Below are positions 1-12,118 of a DNA stretch of 64,000 nucleotides, in pieces; within the stretch, counting starts at the first letter, position 1, and each line of letters opens with the position of its first letter. Source of the DNA: Eutreptiella sp. 'Long Island Sound 2002' (taxonomy: Eukaryota; Euglenozoa; Euglenophyceae; Eutreptiales; Eutreptiaceae); assembly GCA_964036045.1 (NCBI GenBank), contig OZ038385.1, positions 24,195,853 to 24,259,852 of the forward strand. Reading direction: 5' to 3'. Both the position numbers and the translations under genes were made by a program. The notes under the pieces are model-generated. The model searched no databases. It had not been told where the DNA came from and saw only the letters and a list, made by a program, of their open reading frames with translations.

Positions 1-3000
1 CCTTCAGCGCTGCAAGCGCCTGTGCCCCACTCTCTCCCACGAAATTTCCACAAATATCGAGGGATAGGGTATGCAGTGAGAGGGCATCCTTCAGCGCTGT
101 AAGCGCCTGTGCCCCACTCTCTCCCACTAAAGTTGCACCAAGATCGAAGAACAGGGTATGCAGTGAGGCGGCATCCTTCAGCGCTGCAAGCGCCTGTGCC
201 CCACTATCTCCCACGAAATTCCGCGCAAGACCAAGGGACAGGGTATGCAGTGAGGCGGCATCCTTCAGCGCTGCAAGCGCCTGTGCCCCACTGTCCCCCA
301 CGGAATTTGCACCAAGATCGAGGGACAGGGTGTGCAGTGAGGCGGCATCCTTCAGCGCTGCAAGCGCCTGTGCCCCACTCTCTCCCACCAAATTTCCACA
401 AAGATCGAGGGATAGGGTATGCAGTGAGGCGGCATCCTTGAGTGCTGCAAGCGCCTGTGCCCCACTCTCTCCCACGGAATTCCGCCCAAGACCAAGGGAC
501 AGGGTGTGCAGTGAGGCGGCATCCTTCAGCGCTGCAAGCGCCTGTGCCCCATTGTCTCCCACGGAATTTGCACCAAGATCGAGGGACAGGGTATGCAGTG
601 AGGCGGCATCCTTCAGCGCTGCAAGCGCCTGTGCCCCACTCTCTCCCACGAAATTTCCACAAAGATCGAGGGATAGGGTATGCAGTGAGGCGGCATCCTT
701 GAGTGCTGCAACCGCCTGTGCCCCACTGTCTTCCACAGAATTTCCACCAAGATCGAGGGACGAGGTATGCAGTGAGGCGACATCCTTCAGCGCTGCAAGC
801 GCCTTTGCCCCACTGTCTCCCACTAAAGTTGCACCAAGATCGAGGGACAGGGTATGCAGTGAGGCGGCATCCTTCAGCGCTGCAAGCGCCTGTGCCCCAC
901 TGTCCCCCACGGAATTTGCACCAAGATCGAGGGACAGGGTGTGCAGTGAGGCGGCATCCTTCAGCGCTGCAAGCGCCTGTACCCCACTGTCTCCCGCAGA
1001 ATTTTTACCAAGATTGAGGGACATCGTATGCAGTAAGGCGGCATCCTTCAGCGCTGCAAGCGCCTGTGCCCCACTGTCTCCCACGGAATTTGCACCAAGA
1101 TTGAGGGACAGGGTATGCAGTGAGGCGGCATCCTTCAGCGCTGCAAGCGCCTGTGCCCCACTGTCTTCCACAGAATTTCCACAAAGATCGAGGGACAGGG
1201 TATGCAAAGAGAGGGCATCCTTCAGCTCTGCAAGCGCCTTTGCCCCACTCTCTCCCACGGAATTCCGCCCAAGACCAAGGGACAGGGTATGCAGTGAGGC
1301 GGCATCCTTCAGCGCTGCAAGCGCCTGTGCCCCACTCTCTCCCACGAAATTTCCACAAAGATCGAGGGATAGGGTATGCAGTGAGGCGGCATCCTTGAGT
1401 GCTGCAAGCGCCTGTGCCCCACTCTCTCCCACGGAATTTGCACCAAGATTAAGGGACAGGGCATGCAGTGAGGCGGCATCCTTCAGCGCTGCAAGCGCCT
1501 GTGCCCCACTGTCACCCACGGAATTTCCAAAAAGATTGAGGGATAGGGTATGCAGTGAGAGGGCATCCTTCAGCGCTGCAAGCGCCTGTGCCCCACTCTC
1601 TCCCACGAAATTTCCACAAAGATCGAGGGATAGGGTATGCAGTGAGGCGGCATCCTTGAGTGCTGCAAGCGCCTGTGCCCCACTCTCTCCCACGGAATTC
1701 CGCCCAAGACCAAGGGACAGGGTATGCAGTGAGGCGGCATCCTTCAGCGCTGCAAGCGCCTGTGCCCCACTCTCTCCCACGAAATTTCCACAAATATCGA
1801 GGGATAGGGTATGCAGTGAGAGGGCATCCTTCAGCGCTGTAAGCGCCTGTGCCCCACTCTCTCCCACTAAAGTTGCACCAAGATCGAAGAACAGGGTATG
1901 CAGTGAGGCGGCATCCTTCAGCGCTGCAAGCGCCTGTGCCCCACTATCTCCCACGAAATTCCGCGCAAGACCAAGGGACAGGGTATGCAGTGAGGCGGCA
2001 TCCTTCAGCGCTGCAAGCGCCTGTGCCCCACTGTCCCCCACGGAATTTGCACCAAGATCGAGGGACAGGGTGTGCAGTGAGGCGGCATCCTTCAGCGCTG
2101 CAAGCGCCTGTGCCCCACTCTCTCCCACCAAATTTCCACAAAGATCGAGGGATAGGGTATGCAGTGAGGCGGCATCCTTGAGTGCTGCAAGCGCCTGTGC
2201 CCCACTCTCTCCCACGGAATTCCGCCCAAGACCAAGGGACAGGGTATGCAGTGAGGCGGCATCCTTCAGCGCTGCAAGCGCCTGTGCCCCACTCTCTCCC
2301 ACGAAATTTCCACAAAGATCGAGGGATAGGGTATGCAGTGAGGCGGCATCCTTGAGTGCTGCAAGCGCCTGTGCCCCACTCTCTCCCACGGAATTTGCAC
2401 CAAGATTAAGGGACAGGGTATGCAGTGAGGCGGCATCCTTCAGCGCTGCAAGCGCCTGTGCCCCACTGTCACCCACGGAATTTCCAAAAAGATTGAGGGA
2501 CACGGTATGCAGTGAGGCGGCATCCTTGAGCGCTGCAAGCGCCTGTGCCCCACTCTCTCCCACGAAATTTCCACAAAGATCGAGGGATAGGGTATGCAGT
2601 GAGGCGGCATCCTTGAGTGCTGCAAGCGCCTGTGCCCCACTCTCTCCCACGGAATTCCGCCCAAGACCAAGGGACAGGGTATGTAGTGAGGCGGCATCCT
2701 TCAGCGCTGCAAGCGCCTGTGCCCCACTCTCTCCCACGAAATTTCCACAAAGATCGAGGGATAGGGTATGCAGTGAGAGGGCATCCTTCAGCGCTGTAAG
2801 CGCCTGTGCCCCACTCTCTCCCACTAAAGTTGCACCAAGATCGAAGAACAGGGTATGCAGTGAGGCGGCATCCTTCAGCGCTGCAAGCGCCTGTGCCCCA
2901 CTATCTCCCACGAAATTCCGCGCAAGACCAAGGGACAGGGTATGCAGTGAGGCGGCATCCTTCAGCGCTGCAAGCGCCTGTGCCCCACTGTCCCCCACGG

Positions 3001-4369
3001 AATTTGCACCAAGATCGAGGGACAGGGTGTGCAGTGAGGCGGCATCCTTCAGCGCTGCAAGCGCCTGTGCCCCACTCTCTCCCACCAAATTTCCACAAAG
3101 ATCGAGGGATAGGGTATGCAGTGAGGCGGCATCCTTGAGTGCTGCAAGCGCCTGTGCCCCACTCTCTCCCACGGAATTCCGCCCAAGACCAAGGGACAGG
3201 GTATGCAGTGAGGCGGCATCCTTCAGCGCTGCAAGCGCCTGTGCCCCACTGTCTCCCACGAAATTTCCACAAAGATCGAGGGATAGGGTATGCAGTGAGA
3301 GGGCATCCTTCAGCGCTGTAAGCGCCTGTGCCCCACTCTCTCCCACTAAAGTTGCACCAAGATCGAAGAACAGGGTATGCAGTGAGGCGGCATCCTTCAG
3401 CGCTGCAAGCGCCTGTGCCCCACTATCTCCCACGAAATTCCGCGCAAGACCAAGGGACAGGGTATGCAGTGAGAGGGCATCCTTCAGCGCTGCAAGCGCC
3501 TGTGCCCTACTGTCCCCCACGGAATTTGCACCAAGATCGAGGGACAGGGTGTGCAGTGAGGCGGCATCCTTCAGCGCTGCAAGCGCCTGTGCCCCACTCT
3601 CTCCCACGAAATTTCCACAAAGATCGAGGGATAGGGTATGCAGTGAGGCGGCATCCTTGAGTGTTGCAAGCGCCTGTGCCCCACTCTCTCCCACGGAATT
3701 CCGCCCAAGACCAAGGGACAGGGTATGCAGTGAGGCGGCATCCTTCAGCGCTGCAAGCGCCTGTGCCCCACTGTCTCCCACGGAATTTCCAAAAAGATTG
3801 AGGGACAGGGTATGCAGTGAGGCGGCATCCTTCGGCGCTGCAAGCGCCTGTGCCCCACTCTCTCCCACTAAAGTTGCACCAAGATCGAAGAACAGGGTAT
3901 GCAGTGAGGCGGCATCCTTCAGCGCTGCAAGCGCCTGTGCCCCACTCTCTCCCACGAAATTCCGCGCAAGACCAAGGGACAGGGTATGCAGTGAGGCGGC
4001 ATCCTTCAGCGCTGCAAGCGCCTTTGCCCCACTCTCTCCCACGGAATTTGCACCAAGATCGAGGGACAGGGTATGCAGTGAGGCGGCATCCTTCAGCGCT
4101 GCAAGCGCCTGTGCCGCACTGTCTTCCCCAGAATTTCCACAAAGATCGAGGGACAGGGTATGCAGTGAGCTGACATCCTTCAGCGCTGCAAGCGCCTTTG
4201 CCCCACTGTCCCCCACGGAATTTGCACCAAGATCGAGGGACAGGGTATGCAGTGAGGCGGGATCCTTCAGCGCTGCAAGCGCCTGTGCCCCACTGTCCCC
4301 CACGGAATTTGCACCAAGATTGAGGGACAGGGTGTGGAGTGAGGCGGCATCCTTCAGCGCTGCAAGCGC
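1..4369 (-). pseudogene. In-frame continuation of the LRR array beyond the stop
   Basis: About fifty more 87-bp units follow the TAG in the same minus-strand frame. I found no second in-frame stop and no length change that breaks the 29-residue register. Units differ by point changes such as DLGAN/DLCGN, SVGDSG/FVGESG and ALAALKD/ALAELKD, which keep the LRR consensus. The array runs off the left edge, so the natural C-terminus is not in the window. If the stop is a mutation or assembly error, this is the rest of a very large LRR protein of more than 1,800 residues. Otherwise it is an untranslated relic. Confidence 0.55.
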
Positions 4370-5455
4370 CTATACCCCACTGTCTCCCACGGAATTTGCA
4401 CCAAGATCGAGGGACAGGGTATGCAGTGAGGCGGCATCCTTCAGCGCTGCAAGCGCCTGTGCCCCACTCTCTCCCACGAAATTTCCACAAAGATCGAGGG
4501 ATAGGGTATGCAGTGAGGCGGCATCCTTGAGTGCTGCAAGCGCCTGTGCCCCACTCTCTCCCACAGAATTTGCACCAAGATCGAGGGACAGGGTATGCAG
4601 TAAGGCGGCATCCTTCAGCGCTGCAAGCGCCTTTGCCCCACTGCCCCCCACGGAATTTGCACCAAGATCGAGGGACAGGGTATGCAGTGAGGCGGCATCC
4701 TTCAGCTCTGCAAGCGCCTGTGCCCCACTGTCCCCCACGGAATTTGCACCAAGATTGAGGGACAGGGTATGCAGTGAGGCGGCATCCTTCAGCGCTGCAA
4801 GCGCCTTTGCCCCACTGTCTTCCACAGAATTTCCACAAAGATCGAGGGACGGGGTATGCAGTGAGAGGGCATGCTTCAGCGCTGCAAGCGCCTGTGCCCC
4901 ACTGTCTCCCACAGAATTTTCACCAAGATTGAGGGGCAGCGTATGCAGTAAGGCGGCATCCTTCAGCGCTGCAAGCGCCTTTGCCCCATTGCCCCCCACG
5001 GAATTTGCACCAAGATCGAGGGACAGGGTATGCAGTGAGGCGGCATCCTTCAGCGCTGCAAGCGCCTGTACCCCACTCTCTCCCACGAAATTTGCACCAA
5101 GATTGAGGGACAGGGTATGCAGTGAGGCGGCATCCTTCAGCGCTGCAAGCGCCTGTACCCCACTGTCCCCCACTAAATTTGCACCAAGATCGAGGGACAG
5201 GGTGTGCAGTGAGGCGACATCCTTCAGCGCTGCAAGCGCCTGTGCCCCACTGTCTCCCACGGAATTTGCACCAAGATTAAGGGACAGGGTATGCAGTGAG
5301 GCGGCATCCTTCAGCGCTGCAAGCGCCTGTGCCCCACTCTCTCCCACGGAACTTTCACAAAGATCGAGGGACAGGGTATGCAGTGAGGGGGCATCCTTCA
5401 GCGCTGCAAGCGCCTGTGCCGCACTGTCTCCTACGGAATGGCCACCCCAATCGAG
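1..5455. repeat. 87-bp tandem array with higher-order units
   Basis: About 62 units of 87 bp. Blocks are duplicated at exact multiples of the unit: 1-504 recurs at 1741-2244 without a visible change (offset 1,740 = 20 units). The same block recurs near 2698 (offset 957 = 11 units) and 3220 (offset 522 = 6 units) with few differences. Both strands stay open in several frames, so many long shadow ORFs appear here. Confidence 0.9.
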
Positions 5456-5641
5456 CTGCAGAGAGCGTAGATTCCCAATGAGTCCCAGTACTCGCTGCAA
5501 ATTCTCTCCGGTGCACCTCAACTTCACATAACGATGAGTCCCAAGCACTTCCCTTAGCTTTTGACAAACTTGACTCAGTACATCCGAGTGAACAAGGTCG
5601 GCAATGACATCCCACACTTCCAAAGGCAATTGAAGGACCAT
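4370..5641 (-). CDS. F-box-like leucine-rich-repeat protein
   Basis: The predicted protein is about 423 residues. The N-terminus (LPLEVWDVIADLV near residue 5) resembles an F-box helix, followed by a short linker. Then come about twelve 29-residue repeats of the ribonuclease-inhibitor LRR type, pattern L..L.L.L..N.VGD.GA.ALA.L. Such proteins usually bind partners through a curved solenoid; an F-box would make it an SCF adaptor (inference). I chose the ATG at 5641 because a pyrimidine-rich tract ending in CAG lies just upstream and the F-box-like helix starts there. The frame is also open back to an ATG at 5779. The ORF ends at a TAG (4370-4372) inside a repeat, at the Ala-Gln junction, where almost every other unit has GCACAG. 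The repeats go on in frame below it. The gene may therefore be truncated by one recent mutation or be a pseudogene. Confidence 0.6.
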   Translation of the reverse strand: MVLQLPLEVWDVIADLVHSDVLSQVCQKLREVLGTHRYVKLRCTGENLQRVLGLIGNLRSLQLDWGGHSVGDSAAQALAALKDAPSLHTLSLDLCESSVGESGAQALAALKDAASLHTLSLNLGANSVGDSGAQALAALKDVASLHTLSLDLGANLVGDSGVQALAALKDAASLHTLSLNLGANFVGESGVQALAALKDAASLHTLSLDLGANSVGGNGAKALAALKDAALLHTLPLNLGENSVGDSGAQALAALKHALSLHTPSLDLCGNSVEDSGAKALAALKDAASLHTLSLNLGANSVGDSGAQALAELKDAASLHTLSLDLGANSVGGSGAKALAALKDAALLHTLSLDLGANSVGESGAQALAALKDAASLHTLSLDLCGNFVGESGAQALAALKDAASLHTLSLDLGANSVGDSGV

Positions 5642-5779
5642 GCTACACCTGCATAGAAACAAAATGCGGGGACAGTCTGAGGGGGTGCTTGAGGATGGGG
5701 GCATAATGGGGTGCAGCCCGGGTACAACCGCAGTTTCATTATCAATTGTGGTCCCATAAACCTCTGATGCACAGCCCAT

Positions 5780-7494
5780 TTATACATCAAACAGGGCACA
5801 CAACGGCTGAACGTCAGGTGTTTTCTTAGTGACGGTCTCATTCGAGGTTTTCAAACGCTCCCCTCAGCCCCTCAAAGCTGGGATCGTAGCCACTACAGCG
5901 TTCCGAGGATTCATGGAGTTCGGTATGTACAGTCAAAGGTGCATGATTGCTGGCTCTGTGGTGGCCTGCTCTGCCTGTGACCTGATCCGTTTTGCTGCTT
6001 CCCCCTACAGGGGGACATATGTCCCCCTGTACCCTTGCTAAGCCTATGGTCCGAAGATCTTGCAGAGAGGAGTCCATTAATCTACGGAAACGTTGCAAAT
6101 TCCTGCGGTTCTGTTGTGTGCATCAGGGCTCATGCATATGAGGGGCAGACCAAGGGGTGGTGTGTACCACAACGGGACCATGATTGGAAGCCACTTGTAA
6201 CTTTGAAAAATTAATTACCTTGGGAGAGGAGCGCTGGAAATTGGGCATGCTACCCATAGCCTTGTATGTGGTGTGATGTAGTGTGTTTGAATTCTTCAAC
6301 ACTCATTGTAGGGGGTGATGGGAGGAAAGCGAGGGCTGATGGCAAAGCGCGTTTCAAATGCTGTTGATTGCCTGCACCAGTCATGCCCCAAAACATCTCG
6401 CCCCTCGGGACTGACCCAATTTTTGGGATACCAGCTGACCACAATCCCCACTTGCACCCTTTTCACACCATCACTAAATTGCAGCCGTCCCTTTTGCATA
6501 GTCACCAGTGCACCACAACTGCTAGGGCCAGGGCCTACATCCACCACGGCGCCACTACCTCATCAAAGACAGCATTGAGGTGATAGCCACAGCAGACCTC
6601 ACAGCCTACGTTCAACTTGGTCTATCCAGTGCCATTAGACATTCCCAATGGATATTACCAGCACAAAAGCCTGTGCTCAGCAAAAACCATTACATGGAGT
6701 GCATCGAAGGGCATACAGGGCACACCACTACCCCAACCAGTGGTACGCAAACACCTTGGGACATGATTCGCAGAAGTGAAAGAGTTCTGCCATCACAAAA
6801 AAGCCTTGCACAACCTCGTTTTGGTACATGCCCACGAACACTTCCACTTATCGTCTGGGACCTTAGTGAAATACTGAAGCCTAGCATGGCACATTGGCTT
6901 GCAATCCAAATAGGGCTAGTGCCTCTATGCCAACCCCCTGCACATGCTTTCACCCACAGTCGGTACAACCTGTTGCACATACAAAACAAAACATCAGCCA
7001 AATGATTCATTCACCACGCAGTCAAACAATCATGGAAGGGTATGGAAACCTTCCTAGACACACCAGAGGCGTGTTCCACGTGGGAGGGTGGGAATCCCCC
7101 CCTTCCCCCCTTGGGAGGGAGGGTGGGCCCTGGGACTTGAAATTATAAAATTCCATAAGGGTACAACAATCATAGTAACACAAAACATTCGCAGTGCACT
7201 TTGCTACGGATTAACAACGGAGTGCCCATGGTGTTCTCTTCTTTTGATCGGTCTCGGATCCCCTTGGGGCTAGCCCTTGCACTGTGTGCGTGCTATGCGC
7301 CACTTTTACACTTGAAACATCCTCGGGGGGGGGGGGTGTTGTGTAATGGCCCCCTGCTCCGTTGGGGTCCATCCCTCAGGACATGGTTCCTCATGCATAT
7401 CATGTGATTCTCATGGGTTGGTGTACTAAGGCAAGGAGATGCTTGCTGGAGATATGCAACAAGGCCGCTCGACCTAGAAAGGACAACATGCGCT
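5780..7494. other. No recognisable gene
   Basis: Short overlapping ORFs on both strands with no recognisable domain. Positions 5842-5885 resemble 23423-23466, so part of this stretch is repeat. A G/C-rich stretch lies at 7090-7130 and a G run near 7325-7336. Confidence 0.5.
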
Positions 7495-7668
7495 GAAAAT
7501 GAGCAAAAACATGTGTGAAAAAGTTTGAAAACGGGTGAAATTGGGTGAAAACCTAAATATGCCATAGCATCAAAAACTTATTCTCACACAACAATGATGC
7601 TCCTAGTATCACAAAATATGGGTTTCTCAGACAGCCGGATGTCCAAATAGTTGCACTATGCTAAGGGT
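7495..7668 (+). repeat. Repeat family A, 3'-end fragment
   Basis: Resembles the 3' part of the copies at 8318-8540 and 19495-19690. Shared landmarks in order: gagcaaaaa, repeated gggtgaaa words, atatgccat, aacaatgatgc, cctagtatcacaaa, and ccaaatagttgcact. Confidence 0.75.
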
Positions 7669-7789
7669 GCCGCCTTGTACATGCATGGATCTCCTTGTGG
7701 CCTCAGCCATAGCTGGCCTCTAGATGGGGGTCCCTGTGCCACTAACCCTAGCTTGGCCATCTTCACTCTTTCATAACACAAAACAGTGC

Positions 7790-8560
7790 AAACCAGGCTG
7801 GTTTTGTTGTGCCGAGGGGGAATCCTTGCACTGCACGTGCACGTCGCGCACACTGCGCGCTACTTTTAGACAAGGTCCTCCTCCAGGCACACCCCTTCCA
7901 AATGCCCCTAAATTTGAGACACCCAAAGTACCCTAGCTAAAGACAAATGCAAGCTACCTTCCCCTCACATAAGACATCATGCAAAATGCGGAAAGCCACA
8001 CACATATCCTCTTTTCTGTTCAATTGTCAACTAAGTACAAAATCAGAATGCTCTGGAGTGGTGGCATTTGAAGGCTCACTCACCATACCAGCTAGTGCCA
8101 AAGCCTCATATGTGCCCACCTCATTCTCAACTGGACCGGGTGGCAAAATGGCTTGCAGGAGGGAACGGCAACCTCCGGTTTCCACTTGTGGTACAACCAC
8201 GCATCCTCATCAGCAGTGATGCGGCCTCGCATAGGGCATTCAACCGTGGTCAGGCAAAAACCAGGGAGTCCATCACCCTAACTCAAGGGTCCACACCAAA
8301 GTGTGGGAGTCCATGGTGGCAATGAGCAAAAAAAACGTGTGAAAAGGGGTGGAAATGGGTGAAAGTGGGTGAAATCCAAAAATGTCATATCCCCAATGTG
8401 GAAGAAGCATCAAAACCTACGCTAGGGGCAACAATGATGCCCCTAGTATCACAAAGTATGGGTCTCCATGGGTCTCCAGTACGGCTAGACGCCCAAATAG
8501 TTGCACTGCACCCGCACTGCGCGCGCACTGCGCTTAAGGCGCCCCCTGAGGCCCCCCTCC
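7790..8560 (+). repeat. Repeat family A, copy 1
   Basis: Starts near gagggggaatccttgcactg and ends in GCAC/GCGC-rich sequence followed by a C-rich tract. It aligns by eye with 18905-19735 at both ends; the middle is diverged. The ends share the GCAC-comb composition of repeat family B. Confidence 0.7.
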
Positions 8561-9190
8561 CCTGTCTGTCCTCTTAAGTGTTGCCCTACCCCCTGCTTGC
8601 ACTAAATGGGTGTTTCCATTTGGCTGCTGCCCTCATGCATGCTACCCCTGAGATCTGCAATGTCTTGCGGTACATGGAGCTGGGGCGATTACTCACGTGA
8701 AGCACCATTGTGGATTTCGACTGAACCTGCAAGATTGACGAAAAGACCCGAGCTAGGTGTCCGTGATGTGCACAAACCAATTTGAATATTTGTTGTCCCA
8801 CTATTTGAACTTCAGCTTGGTGGTAAATTGTATCTAGGCCGCTGTGTTCAAAAAAGAAAGATGTTCAGCTGAAGGCAGGAATCAGTGTGTTCCTGTCGCC
8901 AGGACCTACCAGGCCTGCGTGAGAAACCACGCACTCTTGAGAGGGCATGCCAAATACATTAAAAGTCTAAAAGTCTGCAAGATTTGAACAAAAATCCGTG
9001 TGGCAGGAAACTTTTGGTGTTTGCCCCATATGCATGCTGTCCAACCTCGTGAGCAAGCAGAGCAACAGACAGGTACACGTGTATAGCTGCTGGCGATCAA
9101 CCTGTTAGCCCCGCTTTCAGGCATCTGGGGGCGACTCTCCTGACCTTGGGTTTTGCTGTGATACGATCAATAGAGTGCAACACCTACTGG
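8561..9190. other. No recognisable gene
   Basis: Only short ORFs with no motif. I see no repeat structure. Confidence 0.4.
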
Positions 9191-9562
9191 CTATGCTCTG
9201 ATTGCAGTTGTAGCAAACATGAAAAGGAACTGGGGCAAGCAGACCATGAAAAGGAGTGGTGGGCACTGCTGGTAGTAATGTACTGTATTGGTTGAATCAT
9301 CATTGTAGCAAATGGGCAGGACCCTGCAAACCATTTCCACCGTATCAGTGTGGTCTTGGAGTCCAACTGAAATGAACCAATGGGATTCTAGCCATTCATC
9401 CCAAACACACCACAATGGGAGAATGCACTTGTAGGTAAAGGAATTTTCGAGTGCATATTCTGGACAGCGGCCTCTCAAATCCCTCCCATGATAGCCCCGA
9501 TTTACCACTCCCAGCATGCACGGAGATGAGGGTCCAGGATCAAGGGTATGCAATTCAAACAA
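9191..9562 (-). CDS. Hypothetical Cys/Trp-rich ORF
   Basis: A 123-residue open frame with an aromatic and Cys-rich composition. The C-terminal third is hydrophobic (PPLLFMVCLPQFLFMFATTA) and could be a membrane segment. I recognise no family and see no splice sites or TATA box that would anchor it. It could equally be a chance ORF or part of an unrecognised repeat. Confidence 0.2.
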   Translation of the reverse strand: MFELHTLDPGPSSPCMLGVVNRGYHGRDLRGRCPEYALENSFTYKCILPLWCVWDEWLESHWFISVGLQDHTDTVEMVCRVLPICYNDDSTNTVHYYQQCPPLLFMVCLPQFLFMFATTAIRA

Positions 9563-11111
9563 TTCTGCGATACAGTGATCATGGAGAAAGAAATGTCCCC
9601 ATGCGAGCTGGTTTGTAGCCCATTTTCAAGCTAACCCTCAAGACTGCCGTTACGGGACTCCAGGCTCAGACAACCCAAGGACCCAGCTAAATTGATCTTC
9701 ACCCTTGCCTTTCAAACTGGAGGTACAAGGTTCAATCGCTGGTATGCACCAAGTTCACTGTCACAGGCAAACGAGCCACACCCTCGGGCCTACAGGACGG
9801 TGTGCAAGACAGTATTGATGTTCTTCGTCACTGTCCACACCACTCAACGGCATTTCTGCAGCAAAAAGAAAACAGAATAGTGCTCCACCTTGAAAGTAAT
9901 GCGGATCACACAAACAGTTTAGTGGCTCTCAGCCATCACCCCCCCCCCCCCCCACAAACCCTAGTCTTCCCCTCTATCCCTCCATTGGGCCAGCGGTTGA
10001 GACCCCCCAGACATAGCCCGCCGCTCTCCCCCAGAACGCTCTCTGGGCCCCAGGATAGTGTGGACCAGCCGGGCATGGACCCACTGAGCAGGGGGGTCCT
10101 GCCCTTTGATGCAAATCATGAAGGCCTCAAGGGGCGTCCACTGACGCCACCACCGTAAATTTATGCCCTCTATAAGAATACACCTGTCAAAAACTCCCAT
10201 CATGCCTCAAAGCAGAAGAAACCGAGGGTGAAGAAGGGCATCATGAACACAGCGGCGTTCAAATACAAACACGGGCAGGTCATTCATGATTCTGCATTTT
10301 CTAGACAATTCAAGGGCGGTTGCGCAACCATTTGAAGGATCGGAGGGAAACGTCAGATCGATGCCACATGATCTTTAGATTAGGCCGTTTAGATTAGAAC
10401 CATGTCAGCGGCAGTGCACACCCACCAAGCACAGGGGACACGAGAGAAGGAGAACTATTTGTTCCACATTTTTGCTATCGGGACTTTGCTATCAGGACAT
10501 CATGTGTCCCAAGAAGGCCAATTTGACGTCTGCATGGAGGCGTGCAGATGGCTGAGCCCATGAATGGGCTTCGATGGTATTGTCGTGCTTTTTGTGTCCA
10601 AGAGTCCTTTTGATTGGCCTGCGGATTGTTGGGATTGTCAGCCACTCTCCTTTGAGGTCCAGAGGCGGTCAGGAGCGGATTCTTCCTTCGATTGATTTTC
10701 CGTCCGACCTCCTTTGACTATTGCAGAATGCACGGGACAACTGCCCAAAAGCAAGACCAGTGAACGCACGAAATTCCGGTTTGTGGAGGAGATTGGACCG
10801 GCGTCACTTCTGGAGAGGCTGGCCGTGCTACTCCTCTGGACTTTCCCACCAACACAACACAGTGATCTGTACCGTCCTCGGAGTCCAATCGCAAGACTTC
10901 AGTTGTCTCTTTGACATGCATCTGGTTGTCATTGTGGCGGCAACTGTGCCTTGGAAGCAAGGGCCATGGCTCAATGCAGTCAGGCAAGACAGGTATTCTG
11001 CAGACCACTGTAGGAGCGGGGCCGCGGGAAGCCGATTGGTGTACATTGGCGGTCAGCTTTGACGCATCTCGACTCATCGAAGATCCAACATAACAGGGCC
11101 AGCCAAACGTT
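9563..11111. other. No firm gene; C-run and short ORFs
   Basis: Contains a C run at about 9939-9953. Two overlapping opposite-strand ORFs at 10714-11077 cannot be told apart. An open stretch at 10215-10335 (ending GGCATI after a possible acceptor) has no homology I recognise. Confidence 0.4.
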
Positions 11112-11504
11112 TTTCATTCCACCCGCCAGCGGGTGCCCTGGCAACTCGCGTGGCCGGCACCACCGATTGGGCTACACATGCAGACCGTCGGGAAGAAACT
11201 GCAATCATTGGGCTTTCCCTTGTGCACAGCATTCTCTGACTGATTGCAGGCTGTCGCATTGGGACCCCGTTGATGAAGGCATTGCAATCCTTCCAAGTGG
11301 CTTCCCGGGGCGTTAGAAGGCCCCGCTGTCCAAATGATCCTTGTGAATTTTTGCTCCTGCGGTATCATACAACCCATGTTCCGGCGCGAGCCTGCCCTTT
11401 CTCCCAGAGGCACTGCAGCACCTGTAGTACACAGCCAGCACACAAGTGTCCCATAGTGGAGCTGGCTACTCGCTATTGTACTACCGGTGAAGCCGTTCAC
11501 GGCC
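11112..11504 (-). repeat. Inverted duplicated segment, copy 1
   Basis: The reverse complement matches 13842-14431 closely apart from an insertion in that copy. Both strands are open in one frame. Most differences between copies change amino acids on either strand, which fits decaying repeat better than a conserved exon. Confidence 0.75.
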
Positions 11505-12118
11505 TTAGACAGGCTGTATGCTATTCCGATAGTCATCAAACAAGCTATTGCACACAGCACTCAGATGTATCTGGGGGGGTACATGCAGCTCCAGCATCGC
11601 AACGGAGGCATCCAACAAGACCCCATATCCAGGCGCCTCCACACTGACAGAGTTGGAAGTTGCTTGAAGTCAACCGGAAACCACCAATCATCTTCAGAGT
11701 CCTGCATTGGGCGCAACGGTACTGGGGGCAAAGGGTACTGGAGGCACTGAGACGTTGTAGTACAACACCGTAGGAGCAGGGCTTACGACAGCCAGCACCA
11801 GGTTTGCCTCTGTGACGGCAGACGCCCACATGCACAACTGCTCCACAGACACGGCCTCCTTCTGTGGGACAGCAATGACCAACGTCACCATCCCGTCCGG
11901 GGATGAGTGTCGAAGGGCAGGCCGTATGGTGCCATGGCCGTCAGCAATGTGCACGTCGACCACCTGAACGGGTCAGGCCACACGGATGCAAAATGCAGAG
12001 AACGGGACCACGAACGAACAACTTTGCGGTTGGGCTGCCAATAAGCCGTTGTGTCCCCATTCACGGGCTGAGCCCTGCGCCATTAGTGGGCTGCCGTCTG
12101 GGCGCACGGGGGGGGGCA
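11505..12118. other. Between repeats; one minus-strand ORF of unknown value
   Basis: The minus frame at 11694-11963 reads as a plausible protein (ending VPFAPSTVAPNAGL), but I recognise no domain and no splice pair. I do not call it a gene. Confidence 0.3.

Noticed and set aside
3507-4838. 443-residue minus ORF of WKFRGREWGTGACSAEGCRL repeats
   Set aside because: Another frame of the same 87-bp units, with no known fold.
330-5531. 1,733-residue plus-strand ORF of CSEAASFSAASACAPLSP repeats
   Set aside because: It is the antisense shadow of the LRR array; the minus strand gives a recognised LRR pattern and a non-repetitive F-box-like start.
10215-10335. Possible small exon ending QFKGGCATI after caaagcag
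   Set aside because: No homology, no partner exon, and too short to trust.
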